Source: Epichloe hybrida
Taxonomy: Eukaryota > Ascomycota > Sordariomycetes > Hypocreales > Clavicipitaceae
NCBI GenBank assembly: GCA_019022495.1
Contig: JAFEKR010000060.1
Location: 62,001-126,000 of the forward strand
Direction of reading: 5' to 3'
DNA length: 64,000 nt
Shown here: positions 1 through 12,239 of the stretch, in pieces
How positions within the stretch are numbered: the stretch's first letter is position 1
Layout: each line of letters opens with the position of its first letter
Translations under genes and position numbers: made by a program
The notes under the pieces: generated by a model
What the model was told of the DNA's origin: nothing
Database searches by the model: none
The model's input: only the letters and a program-made list of their open reading frames with translations

Positions 1-2930
1 CTTAAAGCCTAAAAATTTAACTTCCTTAACTAAAAATTAACACTTCTTAAGGTTAATAAAAAGACTTACCTCTCTAAACCTATGTAAAACTTATTTAATA
101 TGCTTTATATAATCTTTAACCTTACTACTATATATTAGCGTATTATCTAGATAGATAATGTAAGTCTGATTAATAAGTCCTTTAAGAGCATTATTAATAT
201 ACTCCTAAAAAGTCACTAGTATATTAACTAGTCTAAATGGCATTACTAGATATTTAAAGTAACTATATTAATAATAAAACGCTATTTTTTACTTATTACC
301 TAAGCAAATACGTAGCTAGTGGTATATATCTTTTAAATCTAGGACTATAAAAATAACTACACTTACTAATTAATTAAGAATTTTAGTAATAAGAGGTAAA
401 GGGGCCTTATTCTTAATTATAATCTTATTTAGGCCCTTATAATCTATATAAAGCCTTAATTTCCCTCCTTTCTTTAGAATAAATAAAATTAGGGCTTTAG
501 CTAGGCTAACTAATCTTCTAATTTACCCTTTAAGCTACGCACTTATAAGGTACTCTCTAAGAACCTCTAGCTCCCTTTTAGCTAAATTATATATAGGCCC
601 CTAAGGTAGTGTTTTCCCTTTTTCTAATTTAATTATATAAGTGTAACCCTCTAGTTTAGGAAGCTTACCTACTAACTCTTTAGAAAAAATATCTATAAAC
701 TCCCTGTATTCTTCTAGGATTATTAGTGTAGGGCGCTTAGTACTCTTATCCTAATTTAATATAGCTTCTTTACTACTTGCGTTTTCTAAAATTAGTATAA
801 CTATAATATCTTTGCTTTTTTACTATAAATAAGCATACTTAAGGATTTATATAGCTACTTTACTATTTATTTATATATTTATTAGTACTAGGTCCTTTAA
901 TTAGCTTTCTCCTTTTCCTTTTTAATTTTTATTTTCTAGAATACTTAGCCTAATCTTTATTACTCCTAATAATAAAGTAACTACTACTATTTTTTTCTCT
1001 TTATATACTTATTACTTACTATAAGTAAAGAAGAGATATTTTATTATTACTAGGTATCTCTAGTATTTATGCTCCTAATATATAATTATAGGTAAATACT
1101 CTTTAATCTAGTCTATACCTAGAATTATCCCTTTACTTATATTAGTAATAAAGTAACTAACTTAGTAAACCTTTATAAATCCTATACTATCTTTTATCTT
1201 AACTAATTTTTTTAGAATTCCTTAATATAGAATTACTTTTTTACTTACACTCTTTAATATCCTATCTAATTAGATTATATTCTCCTAATCCTTTTTTAAT
1301 AATAATTTTAGATAAATTATTAAAGACTATACGCCTATATTAAATAGCGCTTACATAGCTAACTACTAGTTATCTTATTGTAGAGATACCTATATTCTTA
1401 TTCTATTATCTATAGGGTATTTTATAGCAAGATTACATTCCTAGGTTTATACTAATTAAACTAGTATTATATTAGGAGATATAGCTTTATTATTACTTTT
1501 CCTATGCTTCTTAGTTATATATTTAGTACTTTTATAGGTAAAATAATCTAGTGCCTAATAAGTTAGTATAGCGTGCCTAGGCTTTTTACATTTATAGCAC
1601 ACTAGGGATAATCTTTTCCCTTAGTTTTTGCTTTATTACTATGCCTTATTTATAGGTAATATAAAATAAGAGCATTATCTCTTTCTTTTAGAGTCCTAAC
1701 CTTTTTTATTATTTTAGCCTAAACCTATTATAACCTTTGCTTTCTTACCCTAGCCTTATAGTTAGCTCTAGGTTATTAGGATCTCTTAACTAATTATTTA
1801 CTTCCTTATAGTATTATTTAAGCTATTTAGAAAGATTATAATTCTTAGATATATAGGGATTTCTTTAGGTAACTTAGCTTTTACCTTATCCTAGGCTTAT
1901 ATAAAGGATTAAAATAATTAGCTATTCTTTTACCTAAGATTTAGTAGTAACCTTATTACTTCTAAGTATCTTATACCTATATCTATTATTCTAGTTTTTA
2001 ACTATTCTAGGAAATTTACCTAGGTAATTAATAAATAATTTATATACTTATCTATAGCTATATAATATATTTACTATTACTTTATATTACTAGCTAGGCA
2101 GCTGCTTACATACGCTACCTTAGTTATATTATCCTTAAAGGTATAGTAATCTAATTTAAATAGTATATCTAAGTTTACTAAGAAATTCTATAGGCTTTTA
2201 TACGTTTCCCCTTTATATATAAGCATTTTTATCTATATTTTAATAAGACTACCTTACTATATAATTACTACTATATTACTATAAACTATAGGTAAAATTA
2301 TAGCTAATGTTTAAGGGGTAATTATAAGTCTAGATTAAGGGGTAATTATAGGTCTAGTTTAAGGTCTAGCTAATCCTAGATTTGCCTTAAGCTCTTTAAT
2401 TTATGCCTTTATTTATAAGACCTCTTATTTTCTCTAAAGGTAATATAGCTTAGATTATATAACCTTATAGCGTTACTATAATGCCCTTTTTTCTTTAGTT
2501 ATATTATCTATACCTTTACTTAAATTAGGATTAAGTGGCGTTTATTACACCTTATTATCTATAGTTTTAGATTATAGGGGTTCCTTATCTTCCTAATTAT
2601 CTATAGCTTTATTATTATAAGGTACTAGTGTATTTCTTATAGATCTTTAGAGTATTAGCTATATAATAATCTAGCTAATAGTTTATATCCTTAAAAAGGT
2701 TTAAAGAGATTAATTTATTATAGCTTATACTAAAAGGTTAAGAATAAAGTAATAGCTAAGACTATTATAGTTACTACTAGATAAATACTAGCTAGGGGTA
2801 AGTATATAAAGGTTTTAATCTCTAACCTAGCACTAATAATATATATAGTCTTTAATAAATACCCTGCTTTATAAGCATATAGCTATCTTATAGCTAGCTA
2901 GCCTCTTTATTATTCGCATGGCCTAAAGGT
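1..2930 (-). mobile_element. Ty3/gypsy gag-pol remnant (G1), RIP-mutated
   Basis: This is a decayed Ty3/gypsy retrotransposon read on the minus strand, cut by the window start. Three landmarks lie in the expected gag-to-pol order from right to left. At 1,573-1,599 a Gag zinc knuckle reads CYKCKKPRH (C-x2-C-x4-H). At about 1,333-1,351 the protease motif ALLDTG survives as ALFNIG. At 127-162 the reverse transcriptase catalytic box reads YIIYLDNTLIYS, where the second Asp of YLDD is Asn. The Asp-to-Asn change and the many TAA/TAG stops fit C-to-T (G-to-A) RIP damage. About 220 bp near its gag end (2,700-2,910) recur inverted at 53,090-53,310. No reading frame is intact, so it cannot be active. 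The family assignment is firm; the clade is not resolved. Confidence 0.85.
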
Positions 2931-3209
2931 TCTCTGAAGACCCGCTTCAATGAACATCCTATCTTTAACCTCTGCACTCCTAACAGCTAGGTTAAGAGAC
3001 TTATAAGGTTAAGCAAAGGGGAGGATTAATATAATAGGTAAGTAAGTATAAATTATAGTAACTAGGTTAATTAGAATAACCAAGGCTATAATAGCTAATT
3101 AAAGCTATGGATTCCTATAAAGGGATTTACTTATATACACTTTCCTTTAATTTAATTTTTATTGCGTTTTTAGGCTTCTTTAGCTACAAAGAAAAAAGAG
3201 ACTACTAGT
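2931..3209. other. unassigned AT-rich segment, possible 5' LTR of G1
   Basis: This stretch lies just upstream of the G1 gag region. Bases 2,915-3,000 are noticeably richer in C and G than the surroundings. It could be the 5' LTR or leader of G1, but no second LTR is in the window to prove it. No gene is seen. Confidence 0.3.
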
Positions 3210-3348
3210 CAGAGTATTGTTTGTATTGTATTTATTGTATTTTTTTCGGAAAGATTCGTATTTGTATTGTATTTAAAAAACTTTGTATTTATTGTATTAT
3301 ATTATATTAAATACAAATTATTTTGTGATGTAGTTAGTGTAGAAGACT
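3210..3348. mobile_element. one end of a hAT-like element, truncated
   Basis: The segment starts with CAGAGTATTG, the same terminal decamer as the foldback elements at 5,555 and 33,492, followed by TGTATTGTATTTATTG-type tracts. The matching opposite end is not found, so this is a truncated end or a very reduced copy. Confidence 0.45.
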
Positions 3349-3349
3349 A

Positions 3350-5546
3350 GCTTTATTAAGATTATAAAACCTATAGGTCTTATCTCTGAAGGATTACCTA
3401 GGCTTTCTATAGGGGATAACTCTTTAGAGAGAGAAAATAATTTAGTATAATAAGATCTAAATTAAGGTTTAAAGTATTACCTTATAAATAACATAGGTAT
3501 CCCTATAAGTTAAGAAAAACTACCTATAGGCCTTAAAGAACCCCCTAAAGGTCTAATTCTAGAGGCCTTAGAGAAGGCTATGCCTATAACTTAACTAGGA
3601 AATTAGATTTTAACTCTAGACCTAAATTTTAATAAAATTACTAACTTTAACCCTAATATTAACCTTATAGATATTAATATTAGTTCCTTTTTTTCTCTAG
3701 ATTTTATTAAAGAAATCTGCTTTAAGGTATAGGAGAAGCTAAAGGAAAATAACCCTAATAGCCCTAGACCTAAGACCTAGAAGCAAGCTATAAGCTATAT
3801 CTAGCCCTAAAAGGGATAAATAAATAGAAGCTATATATAAGGAATATAAATAGCTTCTAAAGGCTAGTACTTTTAAATTTATAGGGAAAGACTAAGTACC
3901 TAAAGGCTAAAAAGTACTAAAAAATAGGCTTATATATAAGCTTAAAAAGGATAAAGAAAATAATCCTTTAAAATACAAGGCCTAACTTATAGCTAAGGGA
4001 TTTATATAAATTAAAGGTCTAGATTATCTAGAGACCTTTACTACTATAAGCATTCCCCCTAGCTAGAGGATTTTAATAGCCCTAGTAGCTTAGAATAACT
4101 AGGAAATTAAATAGGTTAATTTTATAGGGGCTTTTCTTAATAGTAAGCTTTAATAATAGATTTATATAGTTATTCTAGATAGATTTATCAAATTCCTTAA
4201 AGCAAATCCTAAACTAGCTAAATTAGCTAGAAGTTTTAGCTATAAACCTTTTAAAGATTAAGTAATTTTATTATAGAAGTCTTTATATAGCCTAAAACAA
4301 ACTTAAGGGAGTGGTAATAAGCACTAATAGCAGTGCTAAAGTCCCTAGGATTTAACTCTCTTATATTTAACCTAGCTATATTCTTTAATCCCTTTACTAA
4401 AACCTTTATTATTATATACATTAATAATTACCTTCTAATTAAACTAGATTTACCCTATATCTAAAGACTTAAAAAGGAACTTTATAAAGTCTATTTAATA
4501 GAAAATAAGGGGCTTACTAAATTCTTCTTAGAGGTTTAAATTATATAAGATAGGCCTAATAGGATACTAAAAATTCATTAATCTTAGTATATCTTAGAGG
4601 CTTTAAGTGAATTTAATATACTAGATAGTAAGCCTATTAGCATACCTCTTTAGCTAGGTATATTAGTTACGTAAATAACTAAGCTTTTAATAGCTAGCAA
4701 AATTAAGCTCTATTAGTGTACTATAGGGACTATAATATACCTAATATTACTTATAAGGCTAGACATAGCTTTTACACTTTAGTGGCTATTTATAGCACTA
4801 GCTAGCCCCTATAAAAAGCACCTAAAAGTAGCGAAAAACCTACTTAAGTACTTATTAGGGACTAAATTCCTTACTATAATCTATAGGGGAGACCCTAAAG
4901 GTATAGCTAGTAAAAGCCTAATAGGTTATTATAATAGTGATTTTATAAGGGATAAAAAGACCTTTAAATTTACATATACTGTTATGAACTAGCCCCTAGG
5001 CGACTGCGATAGGGCGTTAATATAGTATTAAGAGACTTAAGGAGAAAGGAGAAAGGGTAAAAGACTATCCCTAGTGGTGCCTCTTATACCCCCTAGGCTA
5101 CTTATATAAGCCTCCTTTCCTTACCTTAACTACTTTTACTAATTCTCTCTTTAACTACTATATAGAAAATGCTTAGGTAAAGCCTAAGCCCTTATATATA
5201 CCCTTACTTACTTATTACTAATAAACTCCCCTTTATAACATCCCCTAGTAATATGCGTAACACTTACGTTATATATGCCCTTAGTTATTATAACAAAAAC
5301 TGTCCTTACTAATAGCTATTTATAAAGCGTCTAATAGGCACTTACCCTACTACCTTGTTATTTATTGTAATAACCCCCCTTACTTCTAAGCGTTATTTCG
5401 CGGTGTGTGTAATATGTTTACCCTGCTAATAGGTTATTTGTTATAAATAATTGCCCTACCCCTACCTGTTTATAGTTTACCTAATATAAGTATAACTTTT
5501 ACTATAAATATCTTACTTAAGCTTATACTTATCTTACTTTCCCCTC
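3350..5546 (+). mobile_element. Ty1/copia pol remnant, interrupted by a solo LTR
   Basis: This is a Ty1/copia reverse transcriptase/RNase H remnant on the plus strand. Around 3,960-4,050 the frame reads like the copia RT start (LIAKGFI, then KGLDYLETFT). At 4,417-4,428 the catalytic YVDD box survives as YINN, both Asp changed to Asn. At about 4,920-4,979 the frame reads IGYYNSDFIRDKKTFKFTYT, the copia segment that normally reads GYSDADWAGD followed by a K-S-T-S-G motif. The frame is interrupted there by a 217-bp solo LTR. Stops are TAA or TAG throughout, as RIP makes. Bases 5,202-5,546 could not be matched to copia and may be other junk. Confidence 0.8.
4980..5196. repeat. solo LTR, 217-bp family, copy 1
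   Basis: The unit begins TGTTATGAAC and ends CCCTTATA (CTTACA in the best copy, so TG...CA ends). It is flanked by a perfect 5-bp duplication, TATAC, at 4,975-4,979 and 5,197-5,201. Copies 2 (44,271-44,487) and 3 (48,091-48,307, inverted) have the same 217-bp length and their own 5-bp duplications. No internal region follows, so this is the product of LTR-LTR recombination. It sits inside the copia RNase H region and is therefore younger than that element. Confidence 0.9.
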
Positions 5547-5554
5547 TATATAAT

Positions 5555-7398
5555 CAGAGTATTGCACTAAAACGTGTAGTGTAGTGTAATATTTGTAGTG
5601 TAGTGTAGTAACTACACTACAAACTACACTAACTACAAGGAAAAAAAACTACATTACACTAACTACAAAAAAAGAAAACTATAATACATTACACTACAAA
5701 TTTTTTTTCCTAAACTACACTAACTATAAATACTATAAATATAGTATTAGACTTTTTATTAGTTATTAGTATTTATAAGGTTAAAAGAAAGCTAGTTATA
5801 TAAAAGCTTTTATTATTACCGGTTTTATTAAATTAGTTATAGGGTTTATAATATTATATTATTTTAGTAATTTTACTATAACTAAGTAAGGTTATATATA
5901 ATATTATACTTTTTTAATAATACTATTTAACTTAATACTTTATTTCCCTAATATAACTTAAAGAAAAACCTTTTTATTATATTATTTACTATTTCTATAA
6001 ATTATTTTATCTTTCTATAAATTATTATTATTACTTATTTTAAAAAAACTATAAGAAGAACTACTAGTAAACTTAATATAAGTAGCTTATTATATCTTAT
6101 TATAGCTTATAATAGCTTATAATAGCTTATAATACGAATATTACTAATATTACTAGTATTACTAAGATTACTTATAATATTATTAGTGTTAAAGTTTAAT
6201 AAAAAATAAATAATAAATAAATAACTTAAATATAAATACTAGTAATTATAAGTAAATTACTATAGTAAAAGCTATAGTTTTTAATAACTTAGTATTTTAA
6301 AGTTTTTAAAAATATTAATATTATAAAAATGTTTTCTCTTTTATATTTTTTTAAAATAATAATAAAAGTAAAATAATAGTAATAATAGTAATTAAGTAAT
6401 AATAGTAATAATAGTATTAATAGTAATAATAGTAATTAAGGTTATTAAAGTTATTAAAGCTCTTATAATAAGTATAGTATATTATATAAAAGTAAGTCTT
6501 AGTTTTATTTTAAAAAATAAGTTAAACTTATTTTTTATAGCTTAATTAAGCTATATAGGGTAATTAAAATAATACTATTAATTATTTATTAATAGATTAT
6601 AAATATTAGTTTATTATATTCTTTATTTATATATTATAGTAATAAGATATATAAAGTTACTATATATAACTTCTTAAAGCTTTAGAATTATAAAGCTAAA
6701 AGTAATATTTAATTAGTTTAAATCTTAAATAAATAGTTTAAGCTTTTTTTAAGTTCTTATTATATTAAGAATAAGATTTAAGTACTAAGTATATATTTTA
6801 TTAACTTCTAGTAATTTATCTAGATTTCTTAATTAATTTTATTCTATTAGTTTAGGGTATTTTTTATTTAAAATAATAATAATAACATTTTAAAATATAA
6901 AATAATTAATAGTAATAGTAAATAAAATAATAAGAAGGTTTTTCTTTAAGTTATATTAGTAAAATAAAGTATTAGGTATAATCGTTTTATTAAAAAGTTA
7001 TAATATTATAAATTACCCTAGTTATAGTAAAATCCTTAAAAAAAGGTAAATTTTATAAATTATATAACTAATTAGGTAAAATAGGTAATAATAAAAGCTT
7101 CTATATAACTAGCCTTCTTTTAATCCTTATAATAACCTTATATAATAAAAAAGCCTACTTTTTTTTTTACTAACACTATATTTGTAGTTTTTGTAGTTAG
7201 TGTAATTAGTAACTACACTAACTACACTACACTATAAGCAAAAAAAAACTACAATACACTACACTATAAAAAAAAAACTACATTACACTAACTATAAAAA
7301 AAAACTACAATATATTAACTACAAGAAAAAAAAAACTACACTACAAATACAAATTTTTCCTAAAAACTACACTAACTACACTACAAAACAATACTCTG
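5555..7398. mobile_element. non-autonomous foldback hAT-type element, copy 1
   Basis: The termini are CAGAGTATTG and CAATACTCTG. The element is flanked by a perfect 8-bp duplication, TATATAAT, at 5,547-5,554 and 7,399-7,406. Eight-base duplications and CAGAG-type ends point to the hAT superfamily. Just inside are runs of GTAGTGTAGTG and ACTACACTAACTAC. The two outer ~500 bp are imperfect inverted copies of each other: for example the motif around 5,775-5,850 recurs inverted at about 7,060-7,140. The centre holds short TAATAG and AGCTTATAAT microrepeats. No transposase frame is seen, so it depends on one supplied elsewhere. RIP has altered it heavily but the ends are intact. Confidence 0.85.
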
Positions 7399-7539
7399 TA
7401 TATAATACTATCCCTCTATTATTATAATCTTATTATACCTTCCCCTTTATCCTATTAGTCCTCTTCTCCTCAATAATTATTTCCTTTACTAAAATACCTT
7501 AATACTAAACTAATACCCTTACTCCTATAGCTTTAGTAA

Positions 7540-8011
7540 TTTGTCAAGCGGAAAACAACACCCTAAAAGACACGATGCTAGCCCACGGTCATAGGTAGCA
7601 GTAACGTCTGCTTACGTTAGAAGGGTTAATTAACTTAATAGCAGCAATTACAACAATAGCTAAATTAGTCTTTACAAATAGAGACAATTTAGATTAAATA
7701 GTCTGTTAGATTAGAAGTGACTTTTTAGTTAAGTTAGGGAAATAATCTTATTAATTTATCTTATTAAGGTAAACATAATAGTAGCTATAGTAGCGCTAGG
7801 CATTTAAGTTAAAAATCTAAAGTTAGGCGTGCATAAAGAACCTTAAAAGAATCTAGCTATAGGTAATCTCTTTATAGATTAAATAGTCCCTTTACCTAGA
7901 TAACTAATATTATTATCCCTTATTATGTTATTTATCCCTGCGATCCCCTATATCCCTTATGCTTATTATCGCAAATACGCGCATTTATAGGCGCGCGTAT
8001 TATAGCATATA
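7540..8011 (-). repeat. 3' LTR of family A element
   Basis: This 472-bp copy matches 19,027-19,498 and the solo copy at 38,881-39,352. On the plus strand it starts TTTGTCAAGCGG and ends AGCATATA, a RIP-altered GGCACACA. It is more mutated than its partner, notably in the GCGCGCGTAT segment near the end. Confidence 0.85.
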
Positions 8012-8062
8012 ACACCTCCCTAACTGTTTTCCTTTCCTAGCCCCTAGGAAAGGGAAAATAGT
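8012..8062 (-). promoter_or_regulatory. polypurine tract and adjoining hairpin, family A
   Basis: Read on the coding (minus) strand, GGGAGGTG (plus 8,013-8,020) directly precedes the 3' LTR, the place of the plus-strand primer. Immediately before it, 8,023-8,062 is a near-perfect palindrome of about 40 bases centred on TAGCCCCTAGG that can form a long hairpin. The same hairpin-plus-tract arrangement is present at 40,829-40,880 and 55,142-55,193 in family B. Confidence 0.7.
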
Positions 8063-11000
8063 AATAAAAAAGGGTAATAACTAAAGTGTTCTTAAGCATA
8101 ACTAATAGCAAGGTGCTATGTTTTAAGGGAAGGCATTATTTAATCTAGTATATATAGGTCTAAAGCTTTTATAAGAAAAATAAAAGGATAGTAAAGAAAG
8201 AAAAAAAAAGAAAATAGAAAAAAAACCTCCCTAACTAGAGACCTAGATTTTTCATTTCCCTAGAGAGCTTTAGCATCTTTAGCGTTCGTAGGTAAGTAAT
8301 AAGTAATGTTAGTAAGGGAGTGTGTAGCGTAGGTCGCTTTAAATCTCACTAGCTTACTCTCTTTCCCTAATCCTCGCGTTAATTAATTAATCCTATAGCA
8401 TGCCTTTTCTCTTACTAGTAAGCTTTAATAATCTCTAGCTATATTCTATAGGAAACTAAGCTAAGTAATACCACTAAAGTATATATAGATAATATTAGTA
8501 GTAGTATAACTATTTTCCTTTAAGCCACTTATTTTAACTTAAGAAAAGGAAGAAGATTAATTATTATAGCTTATCTTATGTCTTTAAGGGGGCGGCGTAT
8601 AGTGTTTTCTTCTACTTACTTAACTAGAGTTTTATAGTTATATACCTAGTTCTCCCTAATAACTCTATAGATTTGCTATAACCTTAGCTAATCCTTAATA
8701 TCTATCTAGAATAACTTATTAGTTATTACTTACTATTATTAAAGAGTTTAGTCTATAATACTATATGCTTATCCCTGCTTACCTTACTAGAGTGCCTTAA
8801 GTTTTATAGCTAGAGACTATAGTATCTCTTTATATCTAGTTAAAGATAATAGTTCTAATAAGGACTCTTATAATACCTAGGAACTTACCCTTTTACTTAA
8901 TCTTTATTCCTTAGTTTCCTATTAATACTTATTATCTATATCCTATTATATTTACCTTTCCTATTCTTATAATATCTCTTAGATACTAATATTAAAGACT
9001 TTAGAATCCTTAGTAAAGGTGTGTGTAATAGGCTGCTAATAATCCTAGATATAAAGTCTACTACTTTGCGCTATTTTAGTATACTATTTAATTAGTTAGT
9101 TCTTATTACTAACTTTATTCTCCTAGGCTATAATTACTACACTAATAGGTAAACCTTTACTAATTATTTAAGTTATAAAATAAGGTAGCTAGCGCTTTAT
9201 TATGTTATATATTAGGTATTAGAGGTTAAAGTCCTTCTAGTAAGATAACTCCCTAGGTAACTAGTCTCTAACTCCTAATTTATTTGTAGCTATATCTTAT
9301 AGGACTCTTATAGTTCTTATAAGAGCTCTAGCATAACTATACCTTAGGTCTAGGACATTATTAGTAATTATCTAGTCTCTTAAATAGAGCTTAAAGCAAT
9401 AACTAATGCTTAAATCCTTACTAAACATATATAACTATTTAAATTTAATATTATATTAGTTTAGTGTGTTCTAGTCTTTAGAAAGCAAATTAAGTGCTTA
9501 GTGTCTAACTTAGCAATAAATTGCTTATAATAGAAACCCTAGATAGGTATATCCACACTCCTAGTTCCCTTTCTATTTTATTACTAGAACTATGATTGCT
9601 TTAAAATTATATAGGTAGTTTAGTAACTATATAATTTACCCTTATTCTATAGTAAAATTAGTAAACCTTACTACTTGCCTCTCCTTTATGCTATTAAAGT
9701 AGTAAAGCTACCCTTGCTTTTAATTAAATAAAAAGCATATCTAGTGGTTTATAAAGAACGCAAATCCTATAATAAGACGTTAATAGCTTATGTCTAAGTG
9801 AAGGTTAATAGAGTTATACTTTAAACTATACTTAATATTAATAGGCTAGTAATTAGAATAAAGTCTCCTAGCTTTTAAACTAATTAATTGCCGCAGAGTA
9901 TTTAAGTTAAAATCTTCTATTAGCTTAATTACAAACATTTATAGTAGCATAGCTACTATTGCTTTAAGGCCGCGTATAATAATCTTACCTATAGTAGTTA
10001 GTTTAAACTAGTTAAGCTAGTCTTTACTTAGTGTCTTATAGGCTTTTCTTAGGAATTTATAGATATCTATTAAATAGTTTCGCTAGCTTAACTAATCCTA
10101 CCCTAGTCTAATTAGTATTACTTAGTTAAAGTTATTACTATCTTAATAAACCTTAAACTTAGTTAAGGGTTATAGCTAGCTTTATCTTAGATAAAATAGC
10201 AGAGGCTACTAACTATAGAGGTTAACTAGGTTAAGCTCTATAGTGCTTCCCTCTTTATCTCTAAAGAAAGAACCCTTAGTTCTATAGATTAGAACATAGA
10301 TATAAAATAGCGTGAGATATTTGCTATAAGCAAAGTATATAATAGTGCTACTATTTACATTAGTATAAGCGCTTTTATTAACTGCATTTTCTTTATAATT
10401 AGCTATTTCTTAACTAGATTAAATAGTATAATTATTAATAGTGTGTTTTTAGAAGGAGAAACAGAGAATAGTAGCTTACTTAGTGAAGCTAGGTTAGAGT
10501 AATAAGAGAGAGGAAAAGAGATATAAATAGATAGTAAAGGCTAAGTGCTTTTAAGGTCTAAGTAGTATAATAATATAGAGATTAGCAAGATTAAATAGTT
10601 CCTACAGTCTTAGCCTTACTCTTATAGTCCTTATTAGCTATATAAATAGTTATTAGTAGCCGTTTGCAAGTGCCCCTTAGAGGTTAGCAGGCTCCTGTGA
10701 TTTACACCTTTATAGTGTTATAAATTAGTTATTAGCGGCTGTTGCTTACTAGTTATCACTATCTATTATTTAGGTAGTGTCTTCGTAGACCTAATTCCTA
10801 GCCCTCTTCTCCTTTTCTCTTTCTCTCTCTTAAACCCTTATTTCTTATAACTAATTAATTATAGCGAAATCCCTTAATCTAGCTTATTAGAGACTCCCTA
10901 ATATCACCGCTATTATAAGGGTAAGTGTTCTAGAGCATAAACTTTTATTAATAAAAACTCTTAATTAGTCTAATTATACTAAATTTTACTCTCCTTTTAT

Positions 11001-12230
11001 TAGCAAAGATTATATAGGTTTAGGAGCTATTTAATCCTATAATTAATATTTGCTAATAGTTATTATTACTATAGTATAAGTTTCTGTTTATATTCTAGGT
11101 GTGTAGTAGGATTAACATTAGCTATAGTAATGTTTTAATGTATATAGAGATTTCTCTTCACGCTACTAATAATAATAATAATGTCCCTAAGGGAGCTCCT
11201 CCTTACCTTATTATAACTATAAGAAAGATAAACCTCTTAAAGGAGTTTATAAGGAGTTACACTAAGGCTAATAGTGCTTTAGCCCTTACTATTAAAAATA
11301 GTTATTACTACTAGGTCCTTATTCTTATAGAAGTAGCTTATCCTAATAGGTATTTTCTACACGCTTTTTCTTAGCGTCCTAAGCATTATTAGGCCTTACT
11401 AGTGTCTATATATAGAAGATTAAATAGTATCTTTTATTCTAATTATTTAAACTTATATATATAGCATGTTATATTCTATAATAAATATATGTGCTTTCTG
11501 TTTTATAGCTATGTTTTAATTCCTAGGGTCTGTGAAGGCGCCTGTAGTAATTATATCTGGAATAGGTCTTGTGTAGTAAGCTATAAGTGGCGTTTTACTT
11601 CTAGGTATTATCCTTAGTTATTATAAGAAAGAGCTCTAGCTCCTTTCTTAGGTAAGGAATAGTTTGTGAAGGTAGTGAGAGCTCTTTTACTTAATTTAAA
11701 CTCTATTAACTTTAAAAACTCTCCTTACCTAGTAATTAATGTGCCTCCCCCTTTTCTAAATAGCTTATAAATACAAGATAAAGGAAAAAAAAATGTGGTT
11801 AATTATTAGGGAAAAAGGGCAGTAAATAAAGGAAAATAGATAATTTAGCTACTAGGCTATGCCTTAATTACTTAATCTTTAGTATCTGAATTAATATTTG
11901 CGTATTTTAGAAATAAAACTTAGGAAATACAAAGAAAACGTTTCTTAATCTATACACTATTAGTGCGTAGGAGAGTACTTTATATACTCCTTATATTATT
12001 TGTTTATTAGTTAAAGTAGTTATACCTTAATCCTATAGTATAAAGTCCTTTAAGGTAGGAGTTTAATTTCTTCTTCCTTAAGAATTATTGCTTTCTAGTT
12101 AGATCTTTCCTACTAGCTTATATACTAATTATTAACTATTTAATTAGACATATTATACTAAGCTACTAATAGTATAATAGCTAAGACTTCTTTATTATAC
12201 TTATTAGGGGTTACTTCCTTTGTCTAGCTA
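8063..12230. other. non-pol extra region of family A with plus-strand coding trace
   Basis: About 4 kb lies between the end of integrase and the polypurine tract. On the minus strand it gives no recognisable retroelement domain. On the plus strand, once RIP-type stops are read through, long stretches look protein-like: from an ATG near 8,578, and around 10,950-11,850. An uninterrupted 71-codon frame lies at 11,099-11,314. At about 11,525-11,590 the frame reads CEGACSNYIWNRSC, close to the C-x3-C-x2-C type Cys clusters of fungus-specific proteins, with one Cys now Tyr. It could be an antisense accessory gene or a captured host gene. TGA stops are scarce in all frames of RIP DNA, so read-through alone is weak evidence. 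Confidence 0.4.
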
Positions 12231-12239
12231 CCTTAGGGA

